This document shows, in pieces, positions 27,173-36,459 of a stretch of DNA of 64,000 nt. Both the position numbers and the translations under genes were made by a program. Each line of letters begins with the position of its first letter. Position 1 is the first letter of the stretch. Source of the DNA: Vibrio parahaemolyticus (lineage in GTDB: Bacteria; Pseudomonadota; Gammaproteobacteria; Enterobacterales; Vibrionaceae); the NCBI RefSeq assembly GCF_900460535.1, contig NZ_UHIL01000001.1, positions 1,178,001-1,242,000 of the forward strand, read 5' to 3'. The notes beneath the pieces are model-generated. The model made no database searches. It saw nothing but the letters and a program-made list of their open reading frames with translations, and was not told the origin of the DNA.

Positions 27173-28054
27173 ATGGCGTGGTTTTCTTGGCAACAAGCAA
27201 AACAATTAGATCCGAGCTTAAATGCGTTAGATGGCTTCTTTTCAGAACCACCGGTGAAGGTGCAAACCGTCACCGGCGGGCTCACCAACCGCTGTTGGCG
27301 GTTGGAATCTTCTCAAGGCCTTGCTTATGTCTGGCGACCGACCAGCAACGTATGCAAGGCTTTTTCTATCTCTCGTCATAACGAGTATCAAGTTCTTCAT
27401 GCGATCGAGCCGCTAAATCTCGGGCCAAAGCCGATCTTCGTTCATGAGCAAGGGCTGTTAGTGGAGTGGATCTATGGGATCACGCTGACAAAAGATGGCA
27501 TCGAGTTGGAAGAGCTCTTACCCATCGCGGCGACCATTCATCAATACCATTCGAGCTCCATACCTGTTGTGCCATTTTCTTACATCTCGCGAATTGATCA
27601 TTATTGGTTGGAGTTAGAAGGAAAGTACGTCGGTTCGGAATTTGAAACCCTGTACAAACAGTGGCGTTCTGAACCTAGTGTTGAGCAAATTCCGTTAGCG
27701 CTGTGTCACTTTGATTTGGGGTGTTACAACCTAGTTCGGGGAGAGCAGGGCGTGAAAGTCATTGATTGGGAGTACGCAAGCCTTGCAGATCCAAGATTAG
27801 ATTTAACGCTCATTTTGCAAATTACCGATTCGCCAATAGAAGAGTCGGTTGAACGCTATTGCCAGATTCGAAATATTGAAAATACCTCAGTTTGGCTTGA
27901 AGGAGTAAAAGCGTGGCAACCCCGCACTTTAGTGATGGCAATGCTTTGGTACTTGCTTGCTTATAAATTGTGGGGAGATGAACAATACTTAAACAGTGCG
28001 CAAGAGTTTAAAGATTTATTGTGTTTAGAAGATCACTGTTTTGAGAACTCGTGA
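27173..28054 (+). CDS. thiK: Thiamine kinase-like phosphotransferase
   Basis: The protein has 293 residues of the aminoglycoside phosphotransferase / choline kinase fold. The start at MAWFSW is set by TGGAGAAG six bases upstream; earlier in-frame starts lack this. Kinase motifs: GGLTNRCWRL (P-loop region), CHFDLGCYNLV (catalytic Asp and Asn) and VIDWEYA (metal-binding Asp). The place after lpoB matches thiK in E. coli, whose product phosphorylates thiamine in salvage. Function assigned mainly by synteny; the fold is certain. Cytoplasmic. Confidence 0.85.
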   Translation: MAWFSWQQAKQLDPSLNALDGFFSEPPVKVQTVTGGLTNRCWRLESSQGLAYVWRPTSNVCKAFSISRHNEYQVLHAIEPLNLGPKPIFVHEQGLLVEWIYGITLTKDGIELEELLPIAATIHQYHSSSIPVVPFSYISRIDHYWLELEGKYVGSEFETLYKQWRSEPSVEQIPLALCHFDLGCYNLVRGEQGVKVIDWEYASLADPRLDLTLILQITDSPIEESVERYCQIRNIENTSVWLEGVKAWQPRTLVMAMLWYLLAYKLWGDEQYLNSAQEFKDLLCLEDHCFENS

Positions 28055-28128
28055 CGTTTTCCCCTTTATCAGTAAGGAAATAGTGGTAGTTTTAAAAAAA
28101 GTACCAGATTTTACAGGGAGAGGTACAC

Positions 28129-28668
28129 ATGATTATTTACTTGCACGGCTTTGATAGTACAAGCCCAGGTAACCACGAAAAAGTTCTTCAACTACAGTTC
28201 ATCGATGACGATGTTCGTTTCATTAATTACAGCACGCTTCATCCTAAACATGACATGCAGCACCTGCTAAAAGAAGTGTCGAAGGTTATCGATCAATCTG
28301 ATGATCCTAATCCACTTATCTGTGGGGTTGGCCTGGGTGGGTATTGGTCTGAACGTATTGGTTTCTTGTGTGGTATTAAGCAAGTGATGTTCAATCCGAA
28401 CTTACATCCAGAAAACACCATGGCTGGTCGCATCGATCGCCCAGAAGAATACGAAGATATTGCAACGAAGTGTGTAGATCAGTTCAGAGCTAAAAACCAA
28501 GGGCGCTGTTTAGTGATTTTGTCGAAAGAAGATGAAATTCATGACAATACAAAAACGGCTTCTGAGTTAGAAAAGCACTACGACATCATCTGGGATGAAT
28601 CGCAGTCACATAAGTTCAAGAAAATCTCTCAGCATCTTCAAGCGATGAAAGAGTTCAAAAATACCTAG
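28129..28668 (+). CDS. ycfP: YcfP family alpha/beta-hydrolase-like protein (UPF0227)
   Basis: The protein has 179 residues and is nearly collinear with E. coli YcfP ([58 protein letters not shown]). The fold is that of a small esterase, but the nucleophile elbow reads GVGLGG where hydrolases have GxSxG, so the usual Ser is Gly. The E. coli protein has the same change. It may be a pseudo-enzyme or use another residue. In E. coli nagZ sits just before it; here nagZ is absent and thiK adjoins directly. Confidence 0.93.
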   Translation: MIIYLHGFDSTSPGNHEKVLQLQFIDDDVRFINYSTLHPKHDMQHLLKEVSKVIDQSDDPNPLICGVGLGGYWSERIGFLCGIKQVMFNPNLHPENTMAGRIDRPEEYEDIATKCVDQFRAKNQGRCLVILSKEDEIHDNTKTASELEKHYDIIWDESQSHKFKKISQHLQAMKEFKNT

Positions 28669-28694
28669 TATGCAAAACTCATTGTTTACGATTT

Positions 28695-28723
28695 AAACAG
28701 CACTGCTTGCAGTGCTGTTTTTC
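28695..28723 (+). terminator. Terminator after ycfP
   Basis: AAACAGCACTG pairs with CAGTGCTGTTT over CTTG, then T residues. Confidence 0.92.
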
Positions 28724-28897
28724 TATCTGTCCCATTTCGCTTTTTGCTGGATTACTCCAGCTCACATTTTCAGCCGTTTAAAGGCAAGAATATTGTGTTC
28801 TTTCTATGGTTTTCTTACTGATGAACTATGTGGCACGAATACCTTGTTGTAGAGTAGTCGAAAAGTAGTCAATCCGCATCCAGAGTAAGGATTTTGG

Positions 28898-28957
28898 TTG
28901 CCTTCAAAGGATGGCTCTATATAATGAACCAGACTAAAATAATTTGATAAATATCAA
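28898..28957 (+). promoter_or_regulatory. Candidate ndh promoter with a perfect FNR box
   Basis: TTGCCT (28898-28903), a 16-base spacer and TATAAT (28920-28925) form a good sigma-70 promoter. TTGATAAATATCAA at 28944-28957 fits the FNR consensus exactly and would sit at about +19, a repressing position. This agrees with FNR repression of ndh in E. coli. The rest of the gap (28958-29204) would be an unusually long leader of about 270 bases; I see no gene in it. Confidence 0.65.
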
Positions 28958-29204
28958 AAAAAATTGAGAGCGAGTGAGAAACTTGCCCACTTTTGTCTGG
29001 AATCGTATGTTTCAGGCGATGTAAATGATGCCCAATGAACAAACAGTAATAACAACGAAAAACATAGGCATCCGTTTTAATCCAAACAAGCTGAGACACC
29101 TCTAAGAACCAAGAATTCATCGGTTGGATGTTTTACTGCAGATTTGCTGTAAGTGAGACATCGGGCTGAACCCCATATATTCATTTTTGTAGAGGAAAAT
29201 CATT

Positions 29205-30494
29205 GTGACACGCATTATCGTTGTAGGCGGCGGTGCTGGTGGCCTTGAGTTGGCGACTAAGCTTGGCCGTACTCTTGGTCGTAAGAACCGTGCGCAAATT
29301 ACGCTAGTAGACCGTAAAGCGAGCCACTTGTGGAAACCACTGTTGCATGAAGTTGCAACGGGTTCTTTGGACGAAGGTGTTGACGCTTTGAGCTACCGTG
29401 CTCATGCGAAAAACCATAGCTTCGATTTCCAAATGGGTAGCCTTCAAGACATCGACCGTGAACGTAAAGTGATCATTTTAAGTGAGCTGAAAGACGAGCA
29501 CGGTGAACTTCTTATGCCAAGCCGCGAGCTAGAATACGATCTTCTAGTGATGGCGATTGGTTCAACATCGAACGATTTCAACACTCCAGGCGTTCGAGAA
29601 AACTGTATTTTCCTAGATAGCCCAGAACAAGCGCACCGTTTCCGTACAGAAATGAACAATGAGTTCCTAAAGCTGCATGCGAAAAACGGTAATGGTACAG
29701 TGGATATCGCGATCGTTGGTGCTGGTGCAACGGGCGTTGAGCTATCGGCTGAGCTGCACAATGCCGTGAAAGAACTTCGCACTTACGGATTTGGTGATCT
29801 AGATTCAAGCAAGCTGAATGTTAACCTGATTGAAGCGGGCGAGCGCATTCTTCCTGCATTGCCACCACGTATTTCGTCTGCGGCGCATCAAGAGCTTGTT
29901 AAGCTGGGTGTAAACGTTCGTACAGCAACGATGGTGACTAAGGCGGAGAAAGACGGCCTAACTACCAAAGATGGCGAAAAGATTCCTGCGCAAATCATGG
30001 TTTGGGCTGCGGGTATCAAAGCACCTGATTTCATCAAAGACATTGCAGGTCTAGAAACAAACCGTATTAACCAATTGGTTGTGAAAGGAACACTGCAAAC
30101 AACGCGCGATGACGATATTTTTGTTATCGGCGACTTGGCGCAATGCACACAACCAGACGGCTCATTTGTGCCACCTCGTGCGCAAGCTGCGCACCAAATG
30201 GCTAGCCAAGCGTTCAGCAACATTGTGGCGAAGCTAAATGGTCGTGAGTTGAAAAACTATGTGTACAAAGACCATGGTTCTTTAGTGTCTCTAAGCCGCT
30301 TCTCTACAGTAGGTAGCTTGATGGGCAACTTAACCAAAGGGTCGATGATGGTTGAAGGCCGTATTGCACGTGTTGTTTATATCTCACTATACCGCATGCA
30401 CTTGATGGCACTTCACGGCGTGTTCAAAACAGGCTTGATGATGCTGGTTGGCCGCATTAACCGTGTATTGCGTCCAAACCTTAAGCTTCACTAA
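29205..30494 (+). CDS. ndh: Type II NADH:quinone dehydrogenase
   Basis: The protein has 429 residues, the normal size. It passes electrons from NADH to the quinone pool without pumping protons, at the inner face of the membrane. Two Rossmann motifs are clear: [16 protein letters not shown] near the start for FAD and [19 protein letters not shown] near 170 for NADH. Later motifs [11 protein letters not shown] and FVIGDLAQC complete the FAD site. The C-terminus ([23 protein letters not shown]) is amphipathic, as expected for membrane attachment. GTG start with GAGGA upstream. An FNR box lies about 250 bases upstream. Confidence 0.95.
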   Translation: MTRIIVVGGGAGGLELATKLGRTLGRKNRAQITLVDRKASHLWKPLLHEVATGSLDEGVDALSYRAHAKNHSFDFQMGSLQDIDRERKVIILSELKDEHGELLMPSRELEYDLLVMAIGSTSNDFNTPGVRENCIFLDSPEQAHRFRTEMNNEFLKLHAKNGNGTVDIAIVGAGATGVELSAELHNAVKELRTYGFGDLDSSKLNVNLIEAGERILPALPPRISSAAHQELVKLGVNVRTATMVTKAEKDGLTTKDGEKIPAQIMVWAAGIKAPDFIKDIAGLETNRINQLVVKGTLQTTRDDDIFVIGDLAQCTQPDGSFVPPRAQAAHQMASQAFSNIVAKLNGRELKNYVYKDHGSLVSLSRFSTVGSLMGNLTKGSMMVEGRIARVVYISLYRMHLMALHGVFKTGLMMLVGRINRVLRPNLKLH

Positions 30495-30537
30495 TATCGG
30501 CGATTCAGCCAGTTTCAGTGTTGAAACCATAGAATAG

Positions 30538-30567
30538 AAAAAGCCACCGCAAGTCGGTGGCTTTTTA
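30538..30567. terminator. Terminator after ndh
   Basis: AAAAGCCACCG pairs with CGGTGGCTTTT over CAAGT, followed by TTT. A run of A on the other side lets it serve the convergent GNAT gene too. Confidence 0.9.
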
Positions 30568-30623
30568 TTTCTATTTTGTCCCGTCCCAAATAAGACTGAC
30601 ACCTTCCAACGCTTACCGCTGTC

Positions 30624-31172
30624 TTACAGCAAATCAGTTGGCAGAAGTGAATACACGACGCCATCTTTTGGTTTGCCATGGAAAATAAATCGATTTCTGG
30701 CGATGGCTTCTTTTTTGGCTCCAACGGATTCGATCAAAGCTTGGCTGGCGTTGTTATCAGGATCACAAACGATTTCAATACGCGTTAAGCTCAGTTTCGC
30801 AAAACAAAATTCTGCCAACGCTTTAATCGCCTCTTGAGCGTAGCCTTGTCTTTGGTAACGGTCTGCCACCCAATAACCAATACTCGCCATATTAAACGTA
30901 TGGTAAAGCTCATTCACGGCTGCCATTCCTAGCAAGGTATTGCTATCTCTATCATAAATACCGAAACCAAATGCTTCCGTTTTGACCCAATTTAAACGTG
31001 TTGCTAGTAGAAAGTCTTGGGCATCTTTTAGCGAGACTTCTGCGTCACACCAATCAAGCCAAGTATGCAAAGAGGGGGATTGGGAGAGCAATCGTTGTAG
31101 CGAGTGAGCGTCATCTGCTGGGATAAGACGAAGGGCTAGGCGAGGGGTGATGATTTCAAAATCTGGGCTCAT
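30624..31172 (-). CDS. GNAT N-acetyltransferase of the RimJ/RimL type
   Basis: The protein has 182 residues from the ATG at 31172; a TTG at 31178 is also possible. It begins with the typical ITPRLALRLIPADDA and has the acetyl-CoA binding segment YQRQGYAQEAIKALAEFCF, then NNASQALIESVGAKKEAIARN. This is the Acetyltransf_3 group that includes RimJ, RimL and spermidine acetyltransferases. The acceptor cannot be told. Single gene convergent with ndh. Cytoplasmic. Confidence 0.88.
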   Translation of the reverse strand: MSPDFEIITPRLALRLIPADDAHSLQRLLSQSPSLHTWLDWCDAEVSLKDAQDFLLATRLNWVKTEAFGFGIYDRDSNTLLGMAAVNELYHTFNMASIGYWVADRYQRQGYAQEAIKALAEFCFAKLSLTRIEIVCDPDNNASQALIESVGAKKEAIARNRFIFHGKPKDGVVYSLLPTDLL

Positions 31173-31342
31173 GAACAAATACGACTTCCATTGCTGATTT
31201 TAGAGATATGACCTTTCGTTCCTTAGGTCGTTGTAGTTGTTGGCTTGGGTTTACTTCGCTCAAAGGCTAAGGCTTCAAACCGAGTGACTACTGGCATGGT
31301 TGTGATTAAATGAGTTTAGGTGATATGAAGTGGTAGATAAAA

Positions 31343-31369
31343 CAAAGCGCAGCGATTGCTGCGCTTTGT
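31343..31369 (-). terminator. Terminator after csiV
   Basis: CAAAGCGCAGC pairs with GCTGCGCTTTG over GATT; read on the minus strand it continues TTTTA. Confidence 0.82.
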
Positions 31370-31383
31370 AGAACTGTCGAAGT

Positions 31384-32151
31384 TTAGTTAACTCGACGCA
31401 CTTGGATGATCATTCCCATTAGAGGGTTGTCTAAGTAGTGCGTTTCGCTGCTTTTCATGCGGCGTTTTTGATCCAATCGGTAGCTCTTTAAGAAGGTTTC
31501 TTCAGTCACCGTTGGTGAGATTTCTGCGAGGTTACCCACTTGAACGTTGCCGTCAACATCACCGAGTTCATCATTCAACTGGTCAGTTGATTTAGACTCA
31601 AAGCGAACTTCACGAACGCTTGGTTCACGCAAATCCAGCGTGGTTTCTGCAAACAAGTAATGCTGCACGTAAATTTGGAATTTGCCATCTAACTCATACA
31701 GTGGGCCGTTGATGGTTTCTTCGTTATAGCCGTCGCTAGAGTAGCTGTTATTGCCATTAATCGGGCTACCGTCTGCATTGTAAGAGCCAGAGAAATCACG
31801 ACCACCTACAATTCGAAAGATTGGCGCGCTTGCTTTCCCTCGATCACCTTGACGCCATGCTACGTGTTTTAGCACTTTAAATCCGGCGTGATTGTTCAGC
31901 GCCGCTTCTTGTGCGTTTAAGCGGAAAGAAGAGCGAGGTAACAGAGTTACGCCTTTAGAGCGGCGGTAGGCTTCGCTGTCCAAACTGCCGACATTTTCCA
32001 TGTCGATTTTAGGCAGTTGGTTTGGCCAAGATTCAGTAGTGCTTTCAGCGTCGACTGCTCGCTTGAAAATAATTACTTCAATATCAAATTGACGCGCAGC
32101 CCAAGAAGGCATTGAGACACATAGAAGCAATAACGGGATCAATATTCTCAT
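31384..32151 (-). CDS. csiV: Peptidoglycan-binding protein CsiV
   Basis: The protein has 255 residues from MRILIPLLLLCVSMPSWAA, a Sec signal cleaved after about residue 19; a start at 32193 would bury this signal. The mature protein starts RQFDIEVIIFKRA and shows the CsiV family layout, including GPLYELDGKFQIYVQHYLFAETTLDL. In V. cholerae CsiV is a periplasmic protein that binds peptidoglycan and is needed for PBP1A activity. It follows mfd with 7 bases between, so the two are co-transcribed. Assignment rests on recalled family pattern and on the mfd neighbour. Confidence 0.82.
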   Translation of the reverse strand: MRILIPLLLLCVSMPSWAARQFDIEVIIFKRAVDAESTTESWPNQLPKIDMENVGSLDSEAYRRSKGVTLLPRSSFRLNAQEAALNNHAGFKVLKHVAWRQGDRGKASAPIFRIVGGRDFSGSYNADGSPINGNNSYSSDGYNEETINGPLYELDGKFQIYVQHYLFAETTLDLREPSVREVRFESKSTDQLNDELGDVDGNVQVGNLAEISPTVTEETFLKSYRLDQKRRMKSSETHYLDNPLMGMIIQVRRVN

Positions 32152-32158
32152 TCGACTA

Positions 32159-35100
32159 TTAGCTCGTTGGTAATAAATTCTGTTTAAAATCATTCAGTAA
32201 GTCTTGTACAAACTGAATGCGTTTACGTCGGTCCGCCAATGGTACGCTAAACTTGAACTTAGTTGGACCTTCCATTGCAAATTTTTGCGGCTGTGATTGC
32301 AGGAGTTTAACTAAATACGCTGGATTTATGTCAGCATCAGGGTAAAACTCGATAAATCCACCTTTATCATGGGCTTCTATCTTCTTCGCTTTAATACTAC
32401 CTGCGGCAAATTTCAATTCTGAGACAGCCAGCAAGTTCTTCGCGGCATCAGGAAGTAAGCCAAAGCGGTCGATCAGCTCAACTTTTAATTCGGATAGCTC
32501 ATCGCTGTCGCTCACACTCGCAATTCGTTTGTACATCGACAGACGCGTATTGACGTCTGGAATGTAATCATCAGGCAGTAGCGCAGGGATTCTCAGTTCC
32601 ACTTCTGTTTGTTCACGAAGCAGATCATCCAATGATGGCTCTTTACCTTCTTTCAACGCTTCGACTGCTTGTTCAAGCATTTCCATATACAGTGTAAAAC
32701 CAACCGATTGAATTTGACCACTTTGTTCGTCACCAAGCAGTTCACCAGCGCCACGAATTTCCAAATCGTGCGTTGCCAGAGTAAAGCCCGCGCCTAAGTC
32801 TTCCAGTGAAGCAATGGCATCGAGACGTTTAATGGCATCTTTGGTCATTGCTTTTGGATGTGGCGTTAACAAATAAGCATAGGCTTGATGGTGAGAGCGA
32901 CCAACACGGCCACGCAATTGATGCAGTTGCGCCAAGCCAAGGTTGTCTGCACGATCCATAATGATTGTGTTGGCCGTCGGAACGTCGATACCCGTTTCAA
33001 TGATGGTGGTACACACCAAGACGTTAAAGCGCTGGTGGTAGAAATCATTCATGATACGTTCTAGTTCGCGTTCACGCATTTGACCGTGTGCCACGGTAAT
33101 ACGGGCTTCTGGAATGAGTTTTTGTAAGTCTTCTGCCGTTTTTTCGATGGTTTCGACCTGATTGTGCAGGAAGTAAACCTGACCACCACGCATGATTTCA
33201 CGCAGTACGGCTTCTCGCACCACGGACTCTTCACGTTCACGAACAAATGTCTTAATAGCTAAACGGCGTGCTGGTGGTGTGGCGATGATCGACAAATCAC
33301 GCATACCACTCATTGCCATGTTCAGCGTACGGGGGATCGGCGTTGCCGTTAGGGTGAGAATGTCCACGTCAGCGCGCATCGCTTTGACTTTCTCTTTTTG
33401 ACGAACACCGAAGCGATGCTCTTCGTCGACGATCAACAAACCCAAATCTTTGAATTTGATGTCGCTGGAGAGCAATTTGTGCGTACCGACGACGATATCA
33501 ACTTTGCCATCCGCCACATCTTGCAAAATCACTTTTTGCTCTTTGGCTGATTTAAAGCGAGAAAGCACCTCGACTCGGATTGGCAAGTTCGCGAAGCGGT
33601 CACGGAAGTTTTCAAAATGCTGCTGAGCAAGCAGGGTTGTTGGCACGAGTACGGCAACTTGTTTGCTGTTGTCCGTAGCAACAAAGGCCGCACGCATGGC
33701 AACTTCTGTTTTACCAAAACCAACGTCACCACACACCAAGCGATCCATGGCTTTTGCTTGGCACATATCGGAAAGTACCGCGTTGATTGCCATGGCTTGA
33801 TCATCGGTTTCTTCAAACGGGAATGTTGCTTTGAAGGTCGCGTATTGGCCACGATCTAAGGCAAATTTAAAGCCCGGTTTTAGCTCACGCTTCGCGTATA
33901 CATCAAGTAGCTCTGCTGCAACATCGCGTACTTTCTCAGCTGCTTTTCGACGTGCTTTCGACCACGCTTCACCGCCAAGTTTGTGCAGAGGAGCCGTTTC
34001 TTCAGCGCCGCCAGAGTAACGGCTGATCAAGTTTAGCGAGGAAACGGGAACATAAAGTTTGGCGTCGTTTTGATATTCAAGCGTCACATACTCGGTTTTC
34101 ATTCCCCCCGCTTCAAGGGTTTGCAGACCAATGTAGCGACCGATACCGTGGTCTATATGAACAACAGGTTGACCTGGTTTCAGCTCGGCAAGGTGGCGAA
34201 TAACAGTGTCACTGTTGACGGCTTTTTTGTCTTTGCGACGGCGTTGAATTACGCGATCGCCAAGCAAGTCACTTTCGCATATCAGCGCGAAATTCAGCTC
34301 GTCATGAATAAAGCCGTGTTCTGCTGAACCAAGAATCAACGTGAAACGGTGGTCTGACTCCAAAGCGTGATACAGCGATTCTTGCACCACTGGGCGAACT
34401 TTGATGCCTTGCAAAAGTTCAGTCAGGGCTTCGCGTCGACCTTCTGATTCCACGGAAAAGATGATTTTGCCCGTAAATTGTTCGCTGAATTGGCGAAGAC
34501 GAGACAATGGCTCTTTGTTTTGCTGTTGAACGCCAAGTTCTGCCAGTGTTTGTACCGCTAAGTTTTGGCGGCCAGCACGTTTCACTACTTTCTCTGGGCT
34601 GAGCTGTGCCTGAGGAAGTTGTTTGAAGTGTGCAAACAATTCGTCTTTCTTGAGCCACAAATCGTGTGGGGCAAGAAGTGGACGCAGAGGATCAATTTTC
34701 TTTTGATCGTAGCGATACTCGACGTCATTTAAGAATGTGTCGACGGCTGCTTCAATGTCGCCGTATGTGATCAGCTGCGAATCTTCAGGTAAGTAGTCGA
34801 ACAGGGTTTCGGTATGGTCGAAGAACAGCGGTTGCCAGTATTCAATGCCTGCCGGCCACGTTCCTTTGGTGACTTGCATGTAGATGGATTCTGGCTCGCG
34901 TCTCGCCTCAAACTGGGTGCGCCAACGAGTACGGAAATCTTCAATCGCTTCTTTCGTCGTTGGGAATTCATGCGCAGGCAGTAATTGGATTTGCTGAATG
35001 TCTTCAATAGAACGCTGGTTTTCTGGATCGAAAGTGCGAATGGTGTCGATCTCATCATCGAAAAAGTCAATACGGTAAGGATCAGCACTGCCCATCGGGA

Positions 35101-35620
35101 ATAAGTCGAGAATCGAACCTCGGCTCGCGTATTCACCCGGCCCAAATACTTGGTCTACGTGACGGTAACCCGAGTTCTCTAGTTGCACTCTCAGGTTTTC
35201 TAGCGAGAAATTATCGCCTGTTTTGACCATTAGTGTGTGCTGTAACAAAAAATCTCGCGGAGATTGGCGCTGAAGAACAGTGCTGACTGGCACGATAGTG
35301 ACACCGCCACGTTGATTCGGCAGTTGGTATAGGCGAGCAATACGGTCAGAAATGATCTCTTGGTGTGGAGAAAAATTGTCGTATGGCAACGTTTCCCAAT
35401 CTGGGAAAAGGCTTACCGGTTGGTCGGTAAACTGTTCGATTTCTGCTTGCAGTTTCAACGCGATCTGCGGATCTGGCACAACCAGTAGTGAGTGACTTGA
35501 ATGCTGCTTGGCCAGTTCGGCAATGGCGAGTGGCAGCGCTGCACCGGGTAAGTTGCCAAGTTGTTTTTTGTCGCCACGCTCAGTTGGATTGGTGACGGAA
35601 AGTATCGTTGCTTTGGTCAT
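32159..35620 (-). CDS. mfd: Transcription-repair coupling factor
   Basis: The protein has 1153 residues, full length for Mfd. It strips stalled RNA polymerase from damaged DNA and recruits UvrA. Order: UvrB-like damage-recognition domains (residues 1-350), the RNA polymerase interaction domain (about 470-545; KPGQPVVHIDHGIGRYIGLQTLE), then helicase motifs with Walker A CGDVGFGKTEVAMRA and Walker B LLIVDEEHRFGV, TATPIPRT, and the C-terminal TRCF domain. A PilZ-like gene ends 5 bases upstream and csiV follows 7 bases downstream, so three unrelated functions share a transcript. The RBS is weak. Confidence 0.97.
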   Translation of the reverse strand: MTKATILSVTNPTERGDKKQLGNLPGAALPLAIAELAKQHSSHSLLVVPDPQIALKLQAEIEQFTDQPVSLFPDWETLPYDNFSPHQEIISDRIARLYQLPNQRGGVTIVPVSTVLQRQSPRDFLLQHTLMVKTGDNFSLENLRVQLENSGYRHVDQVFGPGEYASRGSILDLFPMGSADPYRIDFFDDEIDTIRTFDPENQRSIEDIQQIQLLPAHEFPTTKEAIEDFRTRWRTQFEARREPESIYMQVTKGTWPAGIEYWQPLFFDHTETLFDYLPEDSQLITYGDIEAAVDTFLNDVEYRYDQKKIDPLRPLLAPHDLWLKKDELFAHFKQLPQAQLSPEKVVKRAGRQNLAVQTLAELGVQQQNKEPLSRLRQFSEQFTGKIIFSVESEGRREALTELLQGIKVRPVVQESLYHALESDHRFTLILGSAEHGFIHDELNFALICESDLLGDRVIQRRRKDKKAVNSDTVIRHLAELKPGQPVVHIDHGIGRYIGLQTLEAGGMKTEYVTLEYQNDAKLYVPVSSLNLISRYSGGAEETAPLHKLGGEAWSKARRKAAEKVRDVAAELLDVYAKRELKPGFKFALDRGQYATFKATFPFEETDDQAMAINAVLSDMCQAKAMDRLVCGDVGFGKTEVAMRAAFVATDNSKQVAVLVPTTLLAQQHFENFRDRFANLPIRVEVLSRFKSAKEQKVILQDVADGKVDIVVGTHKLLSSDIKFKDLGLLIVDEEHRFGVRQKEKVKAMRADVDILTLTATPIPRTLNMAMSGMRDLSIIATPPARRLAIKTFVREREESVVREAVLREIMRGGQVYFLHNQVETIEKTAEDLQKLIPEARITVAHGQMRERELERIMNDFYHQRFNVLVCTTIIETGIDVPTANTIIMDRADNLGLAQLHQLRGRVGRSHHQAYAYLLTPHPKAMTKDAIKRLDAIASLEDLGAGFTLATHDLEIRGAGELLGDEQSGQIQSVGFTLYMEMLEQAVEALKEGKEPSLDDLLREQTEVELRIPALLPDDYIPDVNTRLSMYKRIASVSDSDELSELKVELIDRFGLLPDAAKNLLAVSELKFAAGSIKAKKIEAHDKGGFIEFYPDADINPAYLVKLLQSQPQKFAMEGPTKFKFSVPLADRRKRIQFVQDLLNDFKQNLLPTS

Positions 35621-35625
35621 AGGAG

Positions 35626-36195
35626 TTATTTTTTATCTCGCTCCAGTGAGCGCTGACGTAAAAGTTTTTGTTGTTGATATAAAGCGGCTTTAATGAGCAA
35701 ATCTTGGTCTGCTTCTCTGAGCATTTTATATCTAAGAGTGACGACGAACCCTTGCTCAGAGGCGACACACTCTACGACTTGAGCGTAGCAGTAAATTGCC
35801 GCAGCAGGATGGTCAAGAAAGAGTTTTACTCGGACAAATTGGCCCGTTTCTACTGGGCTTGATGAGCGGTAACTCAACTGACTTGCACCAAATTGAGTGG
35901 TCTGGAAGCGAACCGAAATATCATCTTGTTGAGATAACATAAAGCTCAGCAGTAAGTTGAGCTTTGAGTTTTGCGTATCGAGCAAACTAATAACGTGTTT
36001 AAGCTCTTTATTTTGCAGCTCTAGGCGTGCGTTATCTGCCAATGTATCTAAGTGGCTGAACTCGCTTGCGACAATAAAAGGCGCAGGAATTTCTGACACA
36101 AACGTTTCTTCGTCTGGCAAAGCAAAATCGGTCCCCAAGGCTTCCACGTTAATGGTGAGGTTATGGTGAACGGTGAAGTATTCTTGCTCTGTCAT
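35626..36195 (-). CDS. plzB: PilZ-domain-like protein, degenerate c-di-GMP site
   Basis: The protein has 189 residues. The N-terminal half is helical with a coiled part (LADNARLELQNKELKHVISLLDTQNSKLNLLLS). The C-terminal half has the beta pattern of PilZ (VRFQTTQFGASQLSYRSSSPVETGQFVRVKLFL). The canonical RxxxR and D/NxSxxG motifs for c-di-GMP are not evident, so binding is doubtful. Vibrio cholerae has a PilZ protein (PlzB) of this kind next to mfd, reported not to bind the nucleotide; the name is given on that basis. Its stop is 5 bases before the mfd start. Confidence 0.72.
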   Translation of the reverse strand: MTEQEYFTVHHNLTINVEALGTDFALPDEETFVSEIPAPFIVASEFSHLDTLADNARLELQNKELKHVISLLDTQNSKLNLLLSFMLSQQDDISVRFQTTQFGASQLSYRSSSPVETGQFVRVKLFLDHPAAAIYCYAQVVECVASEQGFVVTLRYKMLREADQDLLIKAALYQQQKLLRQRSLERDKK

Positions 36196-36459
36196 AAATC
36201 GGTCCTTTGTTGCCAGCGAGCACTCTTATTTCACGAATAATAAGAGGGATAGGGCACTGATTATCGCTAACTGAATGAAGTTATCAAGTTTACCACTACT
36301 GCGTTTGAACTTTTTGCCCTAAATGCAGACTTATTGCATGTCGTTGACAAATTTAGCGATTATCTTGTCTTCTTCATGAGAAGAGTAAGGTAAGATAACT
36401 CTTATTATTTAGAACTAGGGTCAATCGCCCTTATTAGAAAACCAGTTGGTTTGTCCTGT

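Noticed and set aside
28917..29120. 67-residue minus-strand frame before ndh
   Set aside because: It has no RBS, low-complexity hydrophobic sequence, and overlaps the promoter and FNR box.
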